Below, one piece after another: positions 1-8,541 of a stretch of DNA of 64,000 bases; position 1 is the stretch's first letter; the number at the start of each line of letters is the position of its first letter. This DNA is from Hominenteromicrobium mulieris (lineage in GTDB: Bacteria; Bacillota; Clostridia; Oscillospirales; Acutalibacteraceae). The DNA is taken from the NCBI RefSeq assembly GCF_020687165.1, contig NZ_JAJEQC010000007.1; one strand, 5' to 3'. The position numbers were made by a program, and so were the translations under genes. Below the pieces are notes generated by a model. The model was not told the DNA's origin. It did not search any database and saw only the letters and a program-made list of their open reading frames with translations.

Positions 1-109
1 ATTCTTTCTCTCGTTGTTTAATTTTCAAGGTCCTGTGCTCTCTTTCAAGCGGCTTTCCTTTTAAGCTTTTCGCTTTCGGTTTTTTGCCGTCTCTCTCGAG
101 CGCTTGTAT

Positions 110-138
110 ATAATACCACGGGGAGCCCTTTTTGTCAA
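110..138 (-). promoter_or_regulatory. Strong leftward promoter, probably of an rRNA operon outside the window
   Basis: Read on the minus strand, TTGACA (138-133) is followed after exactly 17 nt by TATTAT (115-110). The leader running towards position 1 contains CTTGAAAATTAAACAACG, which resembles the sequences that flank 16S and 23S genes in Firmicutes. I infer that an rRNA operon, or a stable-RNA gene, begins just left of the window. No rRNA sequence itself is visible, so only the promoter is directly supported. Confidence 0.6.
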
Positions 139-347
139 CACTTTTTTTCGTTTTTTTAAAGTTTTTTTCGATTTTCTTTCTCGTGTACATATATTGTGTT
201 TTGCTTTCGAAAAATCAACAACATACAGTGTAAACAAAACCGCCGCTTTCGCCTTTTCTTTTGCGTTTTTCGTTTTTTTCTGAAAAAAGTCCGAAAAACT
301 TTTGAAAAAACTTTGAAAAAAATCGCTTCAAACCGCTTTTACTCTCT

Positions 348-375
348 TTTACAGAGGGACAAAGTATGCTATACT
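348..375 (+). promoter_or_regulatory. metA promoter
   Basis: TTTACA (348-353), a 16-nt spacer and TATACT (370-375) lie 60 nt upstream of the metA start. The leader is too short for a SAM riboswitch and no S-box or T-box motif is visible. Confidence 0.5.
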
Positions 376-435
376 GAAACGTATCGGGCCCCTGTGCCCT
401 ATATAATAGTATATATGACGGAGGTAAAAAAAGCA

Positions 436-1356
436 ATGCCTATTCGTATACAGGCGGATTTGCCCGCCATTGAGGTTTTGGAGTCCGAAAACATCTTTGT
501 GATGACGCACGAGCGCGCCGCTTTGCAGGACATTCGCCCTTTAAAGATTGCGATACTTAATTTGATGCCGACAAAGATCGAGACCGAGACGCAGCTTTTG
601 CGTTTGCTGGGCAACACGCCGCTGCAGGTGGACGTTGAATTGCTGCACATGGCATCGCATGTCAGCCGCAACACGAGCTCTTATCATCTGAATACATTCT
701 ACAAGACCTTTAACGACGTGAAGGACCAGCGCTTTGACGGCCTCATCATCACGGGCGCGCCGGTGGAAAAGATGCCGTTTGAGGAAGTGGACTACTGGGA
801 CGAAATGTGTGCCATTATGGAATGGAGCAAAACGCATGTGTATTCCGTTCTCTATATCTGCTGGGGCGCGCAGGCCGGTCTTTACTACCATTATGGCATT
901 CAGAAGCATTTGATGAAGGAAAAGCTTTCCGGCATTTACAATCACCATGTGTTGAACCCGTATCATCCCTTGATGCGCGGCTTTGACGATAATTACTTTG
1001 CGCCGCACTCGCGCTACACGGAGGTTTACCTTGACGACATCAAAAAGCACGACGAGCTCATTGTACTTTCGCTCTCCGACCTTGCGGGCGTGCATATCGT
1101 CGCCGAAAAGAGCGGGCGCAAGTTCTTTGTGACGGGCCACGCGGAATATGACCGCGACACGCTGGCGAAGGAATACTTCCGCGACATCAATAAGGGTTTG
1201 AACCCCAAAGTGCCGTACAATTATTTCCCGGATGACGACGACCAGAAGACACCCCCGTTTACGTGGCGCAGCAACGCACATCTGCTTGTTGCGAACTGGC
1301 TGAACTACTACGTTTATCAGCAAACGCCGTATGATCTGAACCATTTGGAGGGCTGA
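436..1356 (+). CDS. metA: Homoserine O-acetyltransferase (MetA family)
   Basis: Acylates L-homoserine in the first committed step of methionine synthesis in the cytoplasm. The 306-residue product has the usual MetA length. It shows the catalytic Cys142 (in YICWGAQAG), His235 and Glu237 (in TGHAEYD). Residue 111 is Glu (in GAPVEKMPF); in the Bacillus cereus enzyme this Glu goes with acetyl-CoA rather than succinyl-CoA, so I infer an acetyltransferase although databases often name the family succinyltransferase. The start at 436 fits MetA homologues and follows GGAGG at 420-424; an open frame runs upstream but has no ribosome site. Its own promoter precedes it, and the next gene follows 46 nt later. 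Confidence 0.95.
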   Translation: MPIRIQADLPAIEVLESENIFVMTHERAALQDIRPLKIAILNLMPTKIETETQLLRLLGNTPLQVDVELLHMASHVSRNTSSYHLNTFYKTFNDVKDQRFDGLIITGAPVEKMPFEEVDYWDEMCAIMEWSKTHVYSVLYICWGAQAGLYYHYGIQKHLMKEKLSGIYNHHVLNPYHPLMRGFDDNYFAPHSRYTEVYLDDIKKHDELIVLSLSDLAGVHIVAEKSGRKFFVTGHAEYDRDTLAKEYFRDINKGLNPKVPYNYFPDDDDQKTPPFTWRSNAHLLVANWLNYYVYQQTPYDLNHLEG

Positions 1357-1402
1357 GCGCCCTCTCCCCTATACTATTATATATAAAGGAGAAAGATTTC
1401 CG

Positions 1403-2023
1403 ATGAAATACGATGGCATTATTTTTGACCTGGACGGCACCCTGTGGGACGCCGTGGAGGAAGGACATCTGGTGCTGCTCGAATATTTAAAGACACAGCC
1501 GGACGTGACGCACCTGCCCACAAAAGAGGAATACGCAGGCGTGATGGGCCTTGGTATGGACGATCTGGCGGAGAAGCTGTTCCCGTACCTTTCTTACGAG
1601 CGCCGAATGCAAGTCTTTAACGAGGATTTCAAGCTGGAATGTGAATATCTTGCGGAGCACGGCGCAAAGCTATACCCGCATATGCACGAGACACTGAAAA
1701 AGCTTTCCGAAACGCACACGCTGTGCATTGTGAGCAACTGCGACAACGGGTATATTCAGGCGTTTTTGAAGGCGCACAACATGGCGCAGTATTTTACGGA
1801 CTATGAGTGCATGGGCAGCACAGGTAAGCCGAAGGCCGACAACATCGCGCTGGTCGTGGAGCACAATCACTTGAAAGCCCCGGTATACGTGGGCGACACG
1901 GTGTGGGATTATAACTCCGCGACACAGGCGGGCGTGCCGTTTATTTTCGCCGCTTACGGCTTTGGCAATGTGGAAAACGTGCCGAAGATTTACGATATTG
2001 CGGAGCTGCCGGCGCTGGTTTAA
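1403..2023 (+). CDS. HAD-family hydrolase (phosphoglycolate-phosphatase-like)
   Basis: A 206-residue HAD superfamily protein, subfamily IA. Motif I is FDLDGTLWD near residue 8 with the nucleophile and acid/base aspartates. Motif II is IVSNCDN (about 108-114), motif III is the lysine in STGKPKAD, and motif IV is VYVGDTVWD. The four-helix cap lies between motifs I and II. Such proteins hydrolyse small phosphate esters; the substrate cannot be read from sequence. It follows metA closely and precedes a GNAT gene, so the three may be cotranscribed. AGGAG lies upstream of the ATG. Confidence 0.88.
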   Translation: MKYDGIIFDLDGTLWDAVEEGHLVLLEYLKTQPDVTHLPTKEEYAGVMGLGMDDLAEKLFPYLSYERRMQVFNEDFKLECEYLAEHGAKLYPHMHETLKKLSETHTLCIVSNCDNGYIQAFLKAHNMAQYFTDYECMGSTGKPKADNIALVVEHNHLKAPVYVGDTVWDYNSATQAGVPFIFAAYGFGNVENVPKIYDIAELPALV

Positions 2024-2069
2024 GACGCCGCTTCCGCTTACGATACTATGAGAGATGGGAGAAACCGAA

Positions 2070-2711
2070 ATGAGAACCGAATTGCTTTTTGAGAGCTGCC
2101 CGTTTCTCACCAGTGCAAACGTGACGCTGAGCCGCCTTGGTTTTGCGGACGGCGACGCACTGTGGGAGATTATGCAGGACGAAGAACTGTACCGCTACGA
2201 ATATGAAGCGCCCGCCAAGGAGCGCGTGCAGGCGGAATATAAGATTCAGGATGCAAACGCGCAGTTTGCCGCAAAGCGCACCGTAACGCTCGGCGTATAT
2301 GCAAACACCGACCTCGCACACCTCATCGGGTGGATCGAGATCGGCGGTGCGGACGAGGGCATGAACATGGTGCAGCTGCGCTTTTTGTTCGGCCGCCGCT
2401 GTGTGGGCACGGAATATCCGGCAGAAGCTATGGGCGCGCTGTGCCGCTACCTGTTTGAGATGGCACGCGTGAACCGCGTGCAGTCCGTTTGCTTAGATGC
2501 GGACATTGACAAGCAGCGCATTTTGGAGAAATCCGGCTTTCAGCGCGAGGGCGTTTTGCGCGAATGCCACCGTTGGGAGCGTCAGGGCGTTGTGAATTTG
2601 GCGTATTACGCCATGCTGCTGAGCGACTACAACTTCTTAAAGAACACGCGCACCGTTTTGGCGGGCGCGGAAACAACCTCACAGCAGCAGACCACGCAGA
2701 CGGAGGAGTAA
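2070..2711 (+). CDS. GNAT-family N-acetyltransferase (RimJ/RimL type)
   Basis: A 213-residue GNAT acetyltransferase of the RimJ/RimL subgroup, which transfers acetyl from acetyl-CoA to an amine. It starts with a typical substrate strand (LTSANVTLSRLGFADGDALW) and contains the late motif in which a residue block ending ILEKSGFQREGVLRE closes the fold. I chose ATG 2070 because GGGAGA lies 7 nt upstream; ATG 2055 overlaps that site. The last about 25 residues are a Thr/Gln-rich tail. The 3' end overlaps the convergent sigF gene by 33 nt. The substrate is unknown. Confidence 0.82.
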   Translation: MRTELLFESCPFLTSANVTLSRLGFADGDALWEIMQDEELYRYEYEAPAKERVQAEYKIQDANAQFAAKRTVTLGVYANTDLAHLIGWIEIGGADEGMNMVQLRFLFGRRCVGTEYPAEAMGALCRYLFEMARVNRVQSVCLDADIDKQRILEKSGFQREGVLRECHRWERQGVVNLAYYAMLLSDYNFLKNTRTVLAGAETTSQQQTTQTEE

Positions 2712-3323
2712 TTTTTTCTCGCGACGGCTGATTTGCACCTGTGTGGTGCCGAGCCTTTTGGCCGTTTCCGTTTGGGTCTGATTTTTAAAATAGCGATAGT
2801 AGATAAGGCGCTGGTCCTCCTCGGGCAGCGCCTTTAGTATTTGCTGCAAGGCGAGGTGATCGGTGATTTTTTCTTCCGGTGCGTCGACGGGAATGTCCGT
2901 CTCGTTGTTTTCGTCGTCGCCGGTGAGAGAAACGGGCTGTGCCGCGGCATTCAGGGCTTCCGCGCACTTTTCTTCGGGAACACCGAGCTTTTCCGCAAGA
3001 ACGGACACACTCGGCGCTTTTCCGGTCTCCGTTTCGATCTGTTCGGATAGGCGCACCGCTTTTATGGAAAGCTCTTTCAATCCGCGCGAAACCTTTACCG
3101 TGCCGCCCTCGCGGAACAGGCGGCGCATTTCGCCTAAAATGACAGGCACGGCGTATGTGGAAAACTTATAGCCGCGGTCGGGGTCAAAGTGTGCGGCGGC
3201 TTTGATGAGCCCCTCGCAGCCCGCCTGAAAGAGGTCGTCGTATTCGATGCCGCGCCCGAGAAAACGCGGCACAAGCGCGCGCACAAGCCCCACGTTGCGC
3301 TCGGCAAAGTCTTTATTCTCCAT
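2679..3323 (-). CDS. sigF: Sporulation sigma factor SigF
   Basis: RNA polymerase sigma factor that turns on forespore genes early in sporulation. The 214-residue product has region 2 (GIEYDDLFQAGCEGLIKAA, FSTYAVPVILGEMRR), the SigF/G signature GTVKVSRGLKEL, region 3, and region 4 with a helix-turn-helix (TETAKRLGTTQVQISRRE). It is the last gene of spoIIAA-spoIIAB-sigF, and its ATG overlaps the spoIIAB stop by 11 nt. A TTG 15 nt upstream is an alternative start. By family knowledge the anti-sigma factor SpoIIAB holds it inactive until SpoIIAA is dephosphorylated. Its 3' end overlaps the convergent GNAT gene. Confidence 0.95.
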   Translation of the reverse strand: MENKDFAERNVGLVRALVPRFLGRGIEYDDLFQAGCEGLIKAAAHFDPDRGYKFSTYAVPVILGEMRRLFREGGTVKVSRGLKELSIKAVRLSEQIETETGKAPSVSVLAEKLGVPEEKCAEALNAAAQPVSLTGDDENNETDIPVDAPEEKITDHLALQQILKALPEEDQRLIYYRYFKNQTQTETAKRLGTTQVQISRREKKLLLRLRGLLL

Positions 3324-3756
3324 TCGGCTTGCGCTCAAACCGTTTTGTGAGCGTCACGGTGGTGCCTTTTTGAGGCTTTGAAATGACACGCACGCTGTCG
3401 CAGAAGCTTTGCATCACGGCAAAGCCGAGCCCCGCGCGCTCCTCTCCCCCGGTGGTAAACAGCGGCTCCATGGCTTTTTCGATATCCGGGATGCCGCAGC
3501 CGCGGTCGCGCACCTTGACCTGCACGGTGCCGTCCGCGTAGATTACAGCCGTTATGTACACGGTGCCGATGGTATCGCGGTAGCCGTGGACAATGGCGTT
3601 CGTCACGGCTTCGCTGACGGCGGTCTTTAAATCGTTTAAGTCTGTGACGAGGGGGTCAAGGCACAGGACGAACGCGGAGACCGCGCCACGCGCAAAGCTT
3701 TCGTTGACGGAGCCGGACGGGAAGCGCAGCTCCATGCGGTTGATGATCTGTTTCAT
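3313..3756 (-). CDS. spoIIAB: Anti-sigma F factor SpoIIAB
   Basis: Serine kinase and anti-sigma factor of the GHKL fold. In the family it binds SigF and phosphorylates SpoIIAA with ATP. The 147-residue product shows the N box LKTAVSEAVTNAIVHGY and the ATP-lid motifs DRGCGIPDIEKA and ERAGLGFAVMQSF. The start at 3756 follows AAAGGAGCG and overlaps the spoIIAA stop by 4 nt (ATGA), which implies translational coupling. An open frame extends upstream without a ribosome site. Confidence 0.95.
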   Translation of the reverse strand: MKQIINRMELRFPSGSVNESFARGAVSAFVLCLDPLVTDLNDLKTAVSEAVTNAIVHGYRDTIGTVYITAVIYADGTVQVKVRDRGCGIPDIEKAMEPLFTTGGEERAGLGFAVMQSFCDSVRVISKPQKGTTVTLTKRFERKPNGE

Positions 3757-4082
3757 GTTTTCGCTCCTTTCCCGGTGTCTTCCAGCACCGCGAGCGCGGA
3801 GACGCCGGAAAGCTCCGCCATTTTCTTTAACTGCGGTGACAATCCGCGTACGGTGACGCGCCCGCCCCACAGCGCCGCCGTGCGGACACGGCCGAGAATC
3901 AGCCCGATGCCGGAGGAATCCATAAACGGTACCTCTTTAAAATCTAAAATCAGCTTTTGCGGGCGCACTTTTTTCGCCGTGCTGTCGATCTGCTCCCGCA
4001 TTTCACCGGCAGTGTGGTGGTCAAGCTCGCCGCGCATGGAGGCCGTCATCGCACCGCCTTTTAATTCAATTCGCAAATTCAT
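3753..4082 (-). CDS. spoIIAA: Anti-anti-sigma factor SpoIIAA
   Basis: STAS-domain protein of 109 residues, first gene of the sigma-F operon. Dephosphorylated SpoIIAA releases SigF from SpoIIAB. The phosphorylation site is the first serine in the conserved FMDSSGIGLILGR motif near residues 52-64. The start MNLRIEL is preceded by TTAAAGGAGCG. SpoIIE, which dephosphorylates it, is not in the window. In Bacillus the operon is driven by SigH with Spo0A; I did not find a convincing SigH site here. Confidence 0.94.
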   Translation of the reverse strand: MNLRIELKGGAMTASMRGELDHHTAGEMREQIDSTAKKVRPQKLILDFKEVPFMDSSGIGLILGRVRTAALWGGRVTVRGLSPQLKKMAELSGVSALAVLEDTGKGAKT

Positions 4083-4139
4083 CGTGTTCGCTCCTTTAAG
4101 GCTCGAAATGTCCGTTTGAAATTTAAATAATAACAAAAA

Positions 4140-4176
4140 GGACAGGCTCCTTAGAAAATTCTAAAGGAACCTGTCC
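4140..4176 (-). terminator. Intrinsic terminator after valS-folC
   Basis: The near-perfect stem GGACAGGCTCCTTTAG / CTAAGGAGCCTGTCC is followed on the minus strand by TTTTTGTTATTATTT. It lies 40 nt past the folC stop and just upstream of the spoIIA operon. The other strand also carries a T-run (ATTTTTT), so it may act in both directions. Confidence 0.8.
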
Positions 4177-4215
4177 GTATTTTTTGCCGCAGTGTGTCGG
4201 CAGATTAAATTTGTG

Positions 4216-5496
4216 TTACGCCTTGTATTTTTCGATGGCGAGGTCGCGAATTTCAGATGCTAAGAAGAATGAACCGCAGATGACGAGCACTTCGTCGCCT
4301 GAAACGGTCGCTTTCTCTATTGCGTCTTTCATGCTCTGCGCAAACTGCACGTCTTTGCAGAAGTGCTTTGCTTCGTCCGCGAGGGCTTCCGCCGATAAAG
4401 AGCGCGGGTTTTGCGGCTGCACCGTGATAATTCTTTCAAAGTGCGGCGCGGTCAGCTCCAGATAGCGCATGCTGTCCTTATCCGCCATCATGCCCATAAT
4501 GGCTGTGATATGACAGCCGGAAAGATGTGTTTTGAGCACTTCATGCAACGCAGAGGCACAGCCGGGGTTGTGGCCGCCATCTAAAAGCACGAGCGGCTTT
4601 TGGGATAAAATCTCCATACGCGCCGGAATATACGCCGAGGCAAATCCCTTTTGCAGCACCTCATCGGTGATGTTTGCGTGCTTTTCACGCAGAATGTCGA
4701 GCACGGTAAGCGCCGTGGCGGCGTTGTGCACCTGATGTGCGCCCGTAAACGGCAACGTAAGCGGCAGGCCGCGCCACGTGAGCGCGGTACCCGTAAGCGC
4801 CGTGCCGTTTACCTGCATGTTCTTTTCATCCGGAATATGCAGGTGTGCGCCGCGCTCGTTGCACGCCGATTCGATGGTCTCGAACACGGACGGATCCTGC
4901 ACGGGGTACAGCACGACGTCGCCGTCCTTTTTGATGATGCCCGCTTTCTCGAACGCGATCTTCGCGTAGGTATCGCCTAAAATCGCCGTGTGGTCGAGTG
5001 AAATGGACGCAATGGCCGCAGCTTCCGGCGTATCGATGACATTCGTCGCGTCAAATCGGCCGCCAAGACCGACCTCGAGCACGACAAAATCGCAGTCTCG
5101 CTGCGCGAACCAATCGAACGCGAGCGCGGTGATGAACTCGAACTCCGTAACGGTATCGCCTGCGGCTTCAAGCTCGTCCGCAACGGGCGACACGCGCTTT
5201 ACTTCTTCGATGAGCTCCGCCTCGGGGATCATCTCGCCGTCGATGCGGAAGCGCTCACGGAAATCGAGCACATACGGGGACGTGTAGAGGCCCGTGCGGT
5301 AGCCCGCCGCCGTAAGCACGCTCGCGATAAGCGTGCAGGTGGTGCCCTTGCCATTCGTGCCGGCTACGTGGACAAAACGCGGCTTCTTCTGCGGATCGCC
5401 GAGCTTTTTGCAAAGCGCTTCAATGCGCTCCAGCCCCGGCTTGATGCCGAAGCGCAGCCGGGAATTGATCTTTTGCAGTGCTTCTTCGTAGGTCAT
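4216..5496 (-). CDS. folC: Folylpolyglutamate/dihydrofolate synthase
   Basis: Adds glutamate to folates with ATP, and in many bacteria also makes dihydrofolate from dihydropteroate. The 426-residue protein has the Mur-ligase-type P-loop HVAGTNGKGTTC near residue 43, the central ligase segment with DHTAILGDTYAKIAFEKAGI, and the C-terminal glutamate-ligase domain beginning near LLDGGHNP. The start ATG shares one base with the valS stop (TAATG), so the genes are translationally coupled. The valS-folC order is classic in Firmicutes. Confidence 0.95.
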   Translation of the reverse strand: MTYEEALQKINSRLRFGIKPGLERIEALCKKLGDPQKKPRFVHVAGTNGKGTTCTLIASVLTAAGYRTGLYTSPYVLDFRERFRIDGEMIPEAELIEEVKRVSPVADELEAAGDTVTEFEFITALAFDWFAQRDCDFVVLEVGLGGRFDATNVIDTPEAAAIASISLDHTAILGDTYAKIAFEKAGIIKKDGDVVLYPVQDPSVFETIESACNERGAHLHIPDEKNMQVNGTALTGTALTWRGLPLTLPFTGAHQVHNAATALTVLDILREKHANITDEVLQKGFASAYIPARMEILSQKPLVLLDGGHNPGCASALHEVLKTHLSGCHITAIMGMMADKDSMRYLELTAPHFERIITVQPQNPRSLSAEALADEAKHFCKDVQFAQSMKDAIEKATVSGDEVLVICGSFFLASEIRDLAIEKYKA

Positions 5497-8117
5497 TATT
5501 GATAGCTCTCCAATGTTTCGAGGATCAGTTTGATCTTTGCTTCCAGCTTTTCGCCGTTTGCCTTTACGCCGTCGATGACATTCTGCGGCGCTTTGGAGGT
5601 GAATTTTTCATTTGCAAGCTTCGCCTTGACGGTATCGAGCTGCTTCTGTGCGTTTGCAAGCTCCTTGTTGAGACGTGCGGTCTCCGCTGCCTTATCGACA
5701 AGATCGTCCATCGGCAACAGCGCCTTTGCGTCGTCGGTCACAGCCGTTACGGCCCCCTGTACGTCAAAGCCCGTGCCGATCTCGACCTTGGAGCCGTAAG
5801 CGAGGCGTGCAATGAATTCGCTCGCTTCCTCATACGGTGCCGGATGCGCGGTATCGATGTAGATGTGCGCTTTCTTCGACGGCGGCACATTCATCTCATT
5901 GCGGCGGGTGCGGATGGCACGGATGAGCGCCATAACGTTTTCGAGGTTCTTTGCTTCCTGCGGGAAGGAGAGGGCTTCGTCGTACTCCGGCCACTTTGCG
6001 ACGATAAGGGCTTCACCGTCATGCGGCAGCGTCTGCCAAATTTCTTCCGTGATGTACGGCATAAACGGGTGCAGGAGCTTTAAGGTGTTGCTCATCGTCC
6101 AGACGAGGACACGGCGGGCGCTGTCTGCGCTCTCTTCGTCCGCGCCGTTCATGCGGATCTTTGCAAGTTCGATGTACCAATCGCAGAAATCGTCCCAGAT
6201 GAAGTCATAGAGCTTGCTGACCGCCATGCCGAGCTCGAACTTCTCGAGGTTTTCGGTGACGGCTGCCGTGACGTTATTGAAGCGGTTTAAGATCCACTTA
6301 TCGCTTGTATAGAGTTTTTTCGGCAGGGCGCAGTCGATGTCCTTGCCTTTGATATTCATAAGGATAAAGCGTGCGGCGTTCCAGATCTTATTGGCAAAGT
6401 TTCTGGAAGCGCTGACCTTTTCCTCGGAGAAACGCAGGTCGTTTCCGGGGCTGTTGCCCGTAACGAGCGTAAAGCGCAGGGCATCTGCGCCGTAAACGCT
6501 GATGACATCGAGCGGATCGACACCGTTGCCGAGAGACTTACTCATCTTTCTGCCCTGTGCGTCGCGGATGAGGCCGTGGAAGAACACCGTGTTGAACGGC
6601 ACTTCGCCCATGTGCTCAAGACCCGAGAAGATCATGCGTGCCACCCAGAAGAAGATGATGTCATAACCCGTGACAAGGGTGTTCGTCGGGTAGAAATATT
6701 TAAGCTCTTCGGTGTTATCCGGCCAGCCGAGCGTGGAGAACGGCCACAGCGCGGAGGAGAACCACGTATCAAGCGTATCGGGGTCGCGGGTCAGGTGTGT
6801 GCCGCCGCATTTCGGGCAGACGGTAGGCACAGCCTCGGAGACGATGGTCTCGCCGCACTCGCAGTACCACGCCGGAATCTGGTGACCCCACCACAGCTGA
6901 CGGGAGATACACCAGTCCTTGATGTTCTCCATCCAATTATAATAGACCTTATCCATGCGCTCCGGAATGAAGCGGATGTCGCCGTCCTTAACGGCATCGA
7001 TGGCCGGCTTTGCGAGGGGCTCCATTTTGACAAACCACTGCGTGGAAACGCGCGGCTCCACAACGGTGCCGCAGCGATAGCAGGTGCCGACGTTGTGCTT
7101 GATCGGCTCAATTTTAATGAGGAAGCCTACTTCGTCGAGATCCTTGACAATCTGCTTTCTGGCCTCGAGCGCCGGCATACCGGCGTATTTGCCACCATTT
7201 TCGTTGATGACACCGCCGTCGTCCATGACGTTGATGACGGGCAGATTATGGCGCAGACCAACCTCAAAGTCGTTCGGGTCATGTGCCGGGGTGATCTTCA
7301 CAACGCCGGTACCGAAGTCCTGCTCCACATAGCTATCGGCAATGATCGGGATTTCTTTATTGACGAGCGGCAGAATGACCGTTTTGCCGACGAGTGCCTT
7401 GTAGCGCTCGTCATCCGGGTGCACCGCCACGGCGGTATCGCCCAGCATGGTTTCCGGGCGGGTGGTCGCAAGCTCAATGTAGCCGGAGCCGTCGCTCAAC
7501 GGGTAACGCAGATGCCAGAAGGAGCCTTCCTTTTCCTCGAACACGACCTCGGCGTCGGAAATGGAGGTCTTACAGTGCGGGCACCAGTTGATGATGCGCT
7601 CACCGCGGTAGATGAGCCCCTTGTCGTACAGCTTCTTGAAAACGTGGTTGACGGCCTTGTTGCAGCCCTCGTCCATCGTGAAGCGCAGGCGATCCCAGTC
7701 ACAGGAGGAGCCGAGCTTTTTGAGCTGCTCGACAATCCTGCCGCCGTACTGATCCTTCCACGCCCAGGCGCGCTCCAGGAACTTTTCGCGGCCGATTTCT
7801 TCCTTTGTGATGCCCTCTTTGCGCATGGCCTCTACGATCTTCGCCTCCGTTGCGATGGAAGCGTGGTCGGTGCCCGGCAGCCACAGAGCAGAATAGCCCT
7901 GCATTCTGCGCCAACGAATGAGCGTATCCTGCAGCGTTTCATCCATGGCATGGCCAAGGTGCAGCTGACCCGTGATGTTCGGGGGCGGAATGACGATGGT
8001 GTACGGCTTCTTTTTGGGATCTACCTCGGCATGAAAGTATTTGCCCTTCATCCAGAAGTCATAGATCCGGTCTTCAACTTCTTTCGGCTCGTAAGCCTTA
8101 GCAAGCTCTTTAGACAC
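5496..8117 (-). CDS. valS: Valyl-tRNA synthetase
   Basis: Class I aminoacyl-tRNA synthetase that charges tRNA-Val. The product is 873 residues, normal for Firmicutes ValS. Visible signatures are the HIGH-type HLGH in PPNITGQLHLGHAMD, a Zn-type CPxC segment (CECGE/CPKCGG), KMSKS in GRKMSKSLGNGVDP, the anticodon-binding domain, and the C-terminal coiled coil (AAETARLNKELANAQKQLDTV). GTG at 8117 is the likely start because GGAGGG lies 8 nt upstream and Firmicutes homologues begin with a similar SKELAK-type sequence. No T-box is visible in the roughly 70-nt leader. Confidence 0.96.
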   Translation of the reverse strand: MSKELAKAYEPKEVEDRIYDFWMKGKYFHAEVDPKKKPYTIVIPPPNITGQLHLGHAMDETLQDTLIRWRRMQGYSALWLPGTDHASIATEAKIVEAMRKEGITKEEIGREKFLERAWAWKDQYGGRIVEQLKKLGSSCDWDRLRFTMDEGCNKAVNHVFKKLYDKGLIYRGERIINWCPHCKTSISDAEVVFEEKEGSFWHLRYPLSDGSGYIELATTRPETMLGDTAVAVHPDDERYKALVGKTVILPLVNKEIPIIADSYVEQDFGTGVVKITPAHDPNDFEVGLRHNLPVINVMDDGGVINENGGKYAGMPALEARKQIVKDLDEVGFLIKIEPIKHNVGTCYRCGTVVEPRVSTQWFVKMEPLAKPAIDAVKDGDIRFIPERMDKVYYNWMENIKDWCISRQLWWGHQIPAWYCECGETIVSEAVPTVCPKCGGTHLTRDPDTLDTWFSSALWPFSTLGWPDNTEELKYFYPTNTLVTGYDIIFFWVARMIFSGLEHMGEVPFNTVFFHGLIRDAQGRKMSKSLGNGVDPLDVISVYGADALRFTLVTGNSPGNDLRFSEEKVSASRNFANKIWNAARFILMNIKGKDIDCALPKKLYTSDKWILNRFNNVTAAVTENLEKFELGMAVSKLYDFIWDDFCDWYIELAKIRMNGADEESADSARRVLVWTMSNTLKLLHPFMPYITEEIWQTLPHDGEALIVAKWPEYDEALSFPQEAKNLENVMALIRAIRTRRNEMNVPPSKKAHIYIDTAHPAPYEEASEFIARLAYGSKVEIGTGFDVQGAVTAVTDDAKALLPMDDLVDKAAETARLNKELANAQKQLDTVKAKLANEKFTSKAPQNVIDGVKANGEKLEAKIKLILETLESYQ

Positions 8118-8190
8118 GTTTTCTCCCTCCAGTTTATCAAAACACAAGCGTGTTTATAAATAGTGTGTTTGATGACATTCTATTGACTTA

Positions 8191-8221
8191 ATATTATTGC
8201 ATTTTCACGGGATTTTGTCAA
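8191..8221 (-). promoter_or_regulatory. valS-folC promoter
   Basis: On the minus strand TTGACA (8221-8216) and TAATAT (8196-8191) are separated by 19 nt, slightly longer than ideal, about 75 nt upstream of the valS GTG. The rest of 8222-8405 shows no gene or clear structure. Confidence 0.5.
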
Positions 8222-8405
8222 GGTTTCCGGGCATTTCGGCGGGGGATTCCGCGGTTTTTACGGATACACTCAACTTTCCCCCACAGGGTGAGTGATTTGT
8301 GGAAAACCCGGCGGTCTTATAACATTTCGCAGCGTGAAACATTCTGCGTTTTCAATGTTGTATACAGATCGTATAAGCCTCTTTGCACGTGAAAGCGAAT
8401 GGGGG

Positions 8406-8434
8406 TTGCATTTTTGTAATCTTTGTGATACAAT
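8406..8434 (+). promoter_or_regulatory. Promoter of the NlpC/P60-SH3 gene
   Basis: TTGCAT (8406-8411), a 17-nt spacer and TACAAT (8429-8434) lie about 107 nt upstream of the start codon, with a ribosome site ACGGAGGA directly before the ATG. Confidence 0.65.
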
Positions 8435-8541
8435 GTTACCGATTTGTAATAACTGTTGCCCACATCTTTGCGGCGGACCGTCCGCCGTGAACACACGCTT
8501 ATACGTTTATATAATGTAATGACGAACGGAGGAACACAACA

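Noticed and set aside
376..435. SAM riboswitch upstream of metA
   Set aside because: Only about 50 nt separate the -10 element from the start codon, too short for any known SAM aptamer with expression platform.
6576..8159. 527-codon plus-strand open frame opposite valS
   Set aside because: Antisense of the highly conserved valS gene, which carries HIGH and KMSKS motifs on the other strand.
8118..8400. T-box leader upstream of valS
   Set aside because: The distance from promoter to start is only about 75 nt, and no T-box sequence or antiterminator is visible.
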